Positions 7,001 through 8,755 of a DNA stretch of 8,755 bases are shown in pieces; position 1 is the stretch's first letter, and each line of letters starts with the position of its first letter. Origin of the DNA: an uncultured Alphaproteobacteria bacterium (GTDB lineage: Bacteria > Pseudomonadota > Alphaproteobacteria > Rs-D84); contig CAMZDE010000035.1 in NCBI GenBank assembly GCA_947305255.1, positions 1 through 8,755 of the forward strand, given 5' to 3'. The notes under the pieces were generated by a model, which made no database searches, was not told where the DNA came from, and saw nothing but the letters and a program-made list of their open reading frames with translations. The position numbers were made by a program, and so were the translations under genes.

Positions 7001-7732
7001 AGATATAAATCTGGAGATTTCAGTTTTGGTGTGCGTGCGTTTAATGGTTCGATTACTGATGAATCTTTGTTGGAAAATGATCCTGTGGTTTCGTCACAAT
7101 ATGAACCTGCGCGTCTGGGTTTTGTTACTGGTGGTGCATTTGATACAAAATACGGCAATAATAAATTCACGTTTGATGTTTCTGTGGGGATTATGAATGA
7201 AACAAATACTGTGTTGGGAATGTATAGTGATGGTTTGTTGTATCTGAATGGCGCGAAAACGCAATATGTTGACACTGTCGCGACATATAATCCAACCAAA
7301 GATATCAAATTGTCGGCGCGCGCAACCTTTGCGAATACCGTGGTCAATGAATTTGGTGGTGTTGTTTCGGAAATTTCAGACATTAAATCAAATGCGTTTG
7401 CTTTTGGTTTAGATGTTGGTGGTTTCGGTTTGACGATTGCGGCACCTTTGGCGGTGGTTGATGGTCGTATGGGATATGATTATGCAGAATTTTCAGTTGT
7501 CGAAAATGACGTGGGTGGATATGAAATTGCGATGAATAATCCGCATGTTGAATATGTTGATATGGCGGCGAAAAAACGTGAATTAAGATTCACAACATCG
7601 TATAAAAAATCTTTGGGTGCATTGACGGACGGTGGTGTTGAATTTATGTATCGTTTGAATCCGAATAATATCGATACTTTTGGAAACGAATCTATCTTGA
7701 TGTTCAAATTGCGGCATCGGGTCGGAATTTGA
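4019..7732 (+). CDS. Autotransporter with ankyrin repeats and a catalytically degenerate subtilisin (S8)-like passenger
   Basis: 1237 aa. The order is: signal peptide (1 to about 21); two ankyrin repeats (about 27-90, with the NAGADVNYVD loop at 49-58); a hydrophobic segment (about 120-140); a Ser/poly-Gly linker (about 146-169); the S8-like passenger (about 275-828); and a beta-strand-rich C-terminal barrel (about 890-1237). S8 landmarks are recognisable: RVALITGNGIN (282-292, Asp motif), N362-G372 then GFVPNAQLAIFRTG (385-398, after the His motif), MPAGEY (613-618, oxyanion region), the C703/C717 pair, TPEMATASAAG (724-734, Ser motif), and YGYGLINLERAIRPG ending at 829. By alignment the catalytic Asp is absent, His is Asn362, the oxyanion Asn is Glu617 and the Ser is Glu726, so protease activity is not expected. 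An insertion (about 405-525, with C477 and C484) splits the fold. The uninterrupted frame argues against decay. The GAGAGA site before 4019 supports the start. It is divergent from the Cys-rich operon and shares a promoter element with it. Confidence 0.88.
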   Translation: MKFARFLLALMFFVPCASFGAASSGFQNAAKLLAAARRGDTQTIQALVNAGADVNYVDSTGLSVVCTAVLNNDRRAIQVLQMYGADASNCDRQIRNYKQKSKLAASGEEYGFFSGLSSSHMLALSAIGVAGVIGGVALLSDVFDDGNSNSSSSSGGGHGGGGGGGGSGADEWSVGPIPYGPAYLTSTGAVDTGFDLSQNLVTWDTGSHSSYFDYLRIPSNPATYTESYFLSDKLNPRLQNYLLMMGGYYSLASYYFGQVVFRNSVSHVPLLSENGHQKQPIRVALITGNGINPAGSAGFGDGIVYTTSTAVGAEETRVDKYVNNTLNKIPIGEKDVIYSHEERPEFDLSGSGTVFNPFANVNESALAKIVGGWEAGGNPIPDLYGFVPNAQLAIFRTGNGSYWNVIENATSQTPVGTFTDGGTTSDPDGKLSVGDVININGQDYDIVAPNSLTNPTISVNGTEYKLSVDITVFVAQCPDGASNCRDFAIYVGTDGAWYVNTEGGTSIDAVYTFDGDNIFNYRSPTSIPYQNFVAMQAATGIADVIANTNILPASRDNSYTTIGTFKKEAALNNVTDLSTFYSNKIDAIYGDGQGGNANYLFNNYKLSKPMLIMPAGEYVFLDSSNSGSMLTLDATFENYAPLLYGNNLNHNFMTVIAVSHDNGTTYADTISDYDNGSGSQYGRLNLSIWQDTTDNTVYQSRKCGIAGVGSGSVDPWCFAAAGPTPEMATASAAGAVASVKSAFDYMDNGQIFTLLALTADGPYLGSYTEPSSTVVTPFTTDSLAEYLQLLYDMPGEYDTSSLSSSEYLDLFKQVYGYGLINLERAIRPGRAVHYYSDGKIISSPYNAYWRSGSTVHASNVLSLSGQNTIKTSYYDVLESVDGALSLPRVWNDTITAELSSRHGLYMGDVLGDFDIGSNRTKSERVGNFDFSMSMSPRAYNDNMNGLDNLRVAFVSNNFDVAAEYQNHLTDYESRFNGRANGLLALASNAMSSDVRYKSGDFSFGVRAFNGSITDESLLENDPVVSSQYEPARLGFVTGGAFDTKYGNNKFTFDVSVGIMNETNTVLGMYSDGLLYLNGAKTQYVDTVATYNPTKDIKLSARATFANTVVNEFGGVVSEISDIKSNAFAFGLDVGGFGLTIAAPLAVVDGRMGYDYAEFSVVENDVGGYEIAMNNPHVEYVDMAAKKRELRFTTSYKKSLGALTDGGVEFMYRLNPNNIDTFGNESILMFKLRHRVGI
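4470..4526 (+). repeat. Ser then Gly codon tract (low-complexity linker)
   Basis: A run of Ser codons (TCG/TCA/TCT) is followed by near-tandem GGT/GGC codons encoding residues about 151-169 of the autotransporter. It joins the hydrophobic segment to the passenger as a flexible spacer. Trinucleotide repeats of this kind can change length between strains while keeping the frame. Confidence 0.75.
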
Positions 7733-7739
7733 TAATTTT

Positions 7740-7778
7740 TTGACAAATTTTATTGACTATTCTGTTTTTTTGTATAAC
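7740..7778 (+). promoter_or_regulatory. Possible promoter with repeated TTGAC upstream of the 145-aa gene
   Basis: TTGACA (7740-7745) and TTGACT (7753-7758) lie 13 bp apart, and TATAAC (7773-7778) is a -10-like hexamer 29 bp before the start codon. Neither TTGAC is at optimal distance (spacers 27 and 14 bp), so the exact promoter is uncertain. No terminator hairpin is visible after the autotransporter stop at 7732, so read-through into the next gene is also possible. Confidence 0.35.
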
Positions 7779-7806
7779 CTGTGTCTGGTAAAAAACAAAG
7801 GTTTTA

Positions 7807-8244
7807 ATGATGAATTTTTTGAAAAACATCGCAAATAAAACGATAAATGCACCACAAAATCTGAATGTTTCTGATGAAGATCGTGATTTGTTGGCTGTTT
7901 CGTGCGAAACGTGTTTGCCGGTTGTTCATAAGGGGCTTTTTTTGCGCAGGGCGTATTCGTATTATTTTCCTGTGGATGAAAACAACTTGGATTTTGTTAT
8001 TGGTTTGTTTGAAAAATACGGATTGACATTGGAACGTCGTGAATCTGATCGTCGCGGATATATTGAACATTTTATTCGTATCGCGCATAAAAATGAGGCG
8101 CATGGCAAAGCGGTTGCTGATTTAATGCGCGCGATAGGCAAAAGAAAGCAAGAATTAGTTATGGATTTTTACACTAAACGTGAAAAATCGGTTTGGTGGA
8201 AATTGCAGGGTCAAATTATGGCTATGAATCAAATCCAAAAATAA
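7807..8244 (+). CDS. Hypothetical soluble protein, 145 aa
   Basis: I do not recognise the family. It lacks a signal peptide and membrane segments and is rich in charged residues. Visible points are a CETC pair (Cys33, Cys36), an aromatic patch FLRRAYSYYFPVD (about 45-57), a helix with FEKYGLTLERRESDRRGY (about 68-85), and a basic, helical C-terminal third (about 100-145). The two close cysteines could bind a metal or form a disulfide, but no second pair is present. AAAGG at 7797-7801 is 5 nt from ATG 7807 and 8 nt from the adjacent ATG 7810, so the true start may be the second, giving 144 aa. Codon use resembles its neighbours. It is followed directly by a terminator. Confidence 0.72.
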   Translation: MMNFLKNIANKTINAPQNLNVSDEDRDLLAVSCETCLPVVHKGLFLRRAYSYYFPVDENNLDFVIGLFEKYGLTLERRESDRRGYIEHFIRIAHKNEAHGKAVADLMRAIGKRKQELVMDFYTKREKSVWWKLQGQIMAMNQIQK

Positions 8245-8248
8245 ATAA

Positions 8249-8276
8249 AAAAAACCGCCGAAATTGGCGGTTTTTT
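8249..8276 (+). terminator. Rho-independent terminator
   Basis: An 11-bp stem (A6-CCGCC at 8249-8259 with GGCGG-T6 at 8266-8276) has a 6-nt loop and a T-run forming the 3' arm. It begins 5 nt after the stop of the 145-aa gene. The A-tract on the left arm would let it work on the minus strand too, but no minus-strand gene needs it here. Confidence 0.9.
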
Positions 8277-8332
8277 GATGTTTGGAATACGTTCTTATGG
8301 TTTTAGTTTTTGTTGTATGTAAAATTAGAACC

Positions 8333-8755
8333 ATGACAACGAAAACATTTACTTTTTTGATGATACTGGCGATTGTTGGGATTCATCAGCGTGCAAATTC
8401 TTGCACAGGCATTACATTAAAATCATCAGAAGGTGCAAACATTGTTGCGCGCACTGTGGAATGGGCAAACGGCGAAAGCCCCAGCGATTATATAATCGTT
8501 CCGCGCGGATATACACAACAATCTGTATTGCCGGGGGGACAGCGTGACGGTATGAAATATAGCGCGTTTTACGGCTATGTCGGGTTGGCGTCCGAAGAAT
8601 ATGTAATCGAAGGTTTAAACGAAGCAGGCCTTTCGGCGGGATTGTTTTATTTTCCTAAATTTTCATCGTATCCTGTATATAACCCCGAATACAAAGACAT
8701 GACGATTTCAGATACTGAATTTGTTGCATGGGTATTGGGTAATTTTGAAGTAGTT
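8333..8755 (+). CDS. Exported choloylglycine hydrolase / penicillin V acylase-family protein (5' part)
   Basis: 141 codons are visible and the frame runs off the window. The family (Ntn hydrolases, linear amide C-N hydrolase) cleaves amide bonds in bile salts, penicillin V or acyl-homoserine lactones. A signal peptide (hydrophobic core about 6-17) ends ANS|C, so cleavage would expose Cys24 as the N-terminal nucleophile. Arg40 lies 16 residues after it, as Arg18 follows Cys2 in bile salt hydrolase; Glu43 sits where Asp21 is usual. GLNEAGLSAG (94-103) and LFYFP (104-108) match the conserved loop; the Tyr at the Asn82 position resembles penicillin V acylases. Later catalytic residues are outside the window. 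The chosen ATG at 8333 gives a clean signal peptide but has no clear ribosome binding site. An in-frame ATG at 8297, with GGAA upstream, would add 12 residues. Confidence 0.82.
   Translation, partial: MTTKTFTFLMILAIVGIHQRANSCTGITLKSSEGANIVARTVEWANGESPSDYIIVPRGYTQQSVLPGGQRDGMKYSAFYGYVGLASEEYVIEGLNEAGLSAGLFYFPKFSSYPVYNPEYKDMTISDTEFVAWVLGNFEVV

Noticed and set aside
6928..7383. 151-codon minus-strand open frame inside the autotransporter barrel
   Set aside because: It lies entirely within the beta-barrel coding region, with no promoter, ribosome binding site or recognisable domain. It is a shadow of the real frame.
7740..7758. Repeated TTGAC as a binding site for a cell-cycle regulator such as CtrA
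   Set aside because: The CtrA consensus is TTAA-N7-TTAA, which this does not match. The repeat may simply be -35-like sequence.
8297..8332. Upstream in-frame ATG for the choloylglycine hydrolase-family gene
   Set aside because: It is possible (GGAA at 8284-8287), but it would put 12 residues including Cys, Lys and Arg ahead of a good signal peptide and leave little room for a promoter after the terminator. ATG 8333 is preferred.

Overview
The window reads as part of a chromosome of a host-associated, fairly AT-rich alphaproteobacterium, perhaps one of the uncultured gut or endosymbiont-like lineages. The basis is the rpsF-rpsR-rplI cluster, an L9 with the long Glu/Ala-rich tail seen in many alphaproteobacteria, heavy use of TTG for leucine, and a set of exported proteins (Cys-rich secreted proteins, an ankyrin/subtilisin-like autotransporter, an exported Ntn hydrolase). 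The taxonomic placement is inference.

Layout. Positions 1-1021 (+) hold the ribosomal block: the last codons of probable rpsF, rpsR overlapping it by one base, a 161-bp gap that can fold into one long hairpin-like RNA, then rplI. A strong bidirectional terminator at 1056-1089 separates rplI from a convergent minus-strand operon. That operon (3879 down to 1101) encodes two exported Cys-rich proteins of 287 and 637 aa, separated by one nucleotide and sharing a six-cysteine module. A 139-bp divergent intergenic region (3880-4018) holds two promoters facing apart; each has a GATACG(G)CAT element one base after its -35. The plus-strand gene 4019-7732 encodes a 1237-aa autotransporter: signal peptide, two ankyrin repeats, a hydrophobic segment, a Gly/Ser linker, a subtilisin (S8)-like passenger and a C-terminal beta-barrel. 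After it come an unrecognised 145-aa soluble protein (7807-8244), a Rho-independent terminator (8249-8276), and the start of an exported choloylglycine hydrolase / penicillin V acylase-type enzyme that runs off the window at 8755.

The most notable point is that the S8-like passenger keeps the fold landmarks of the family, but by my alignment all four catalytic positions are replaced: Asp and His of the triad are lost, the nucleophile Ser is Glu726, and the oxyanion-hole Asn is Glu617. The frame is open for 1237 codons, so this looks like a maintained pseudo-protease on the cell surface rather than a decaying gene. With the divergent Cys-rich pair and the shared promoter element, it may form a co-regulated envelope or surface module of unknown function. 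That functional link is inference.
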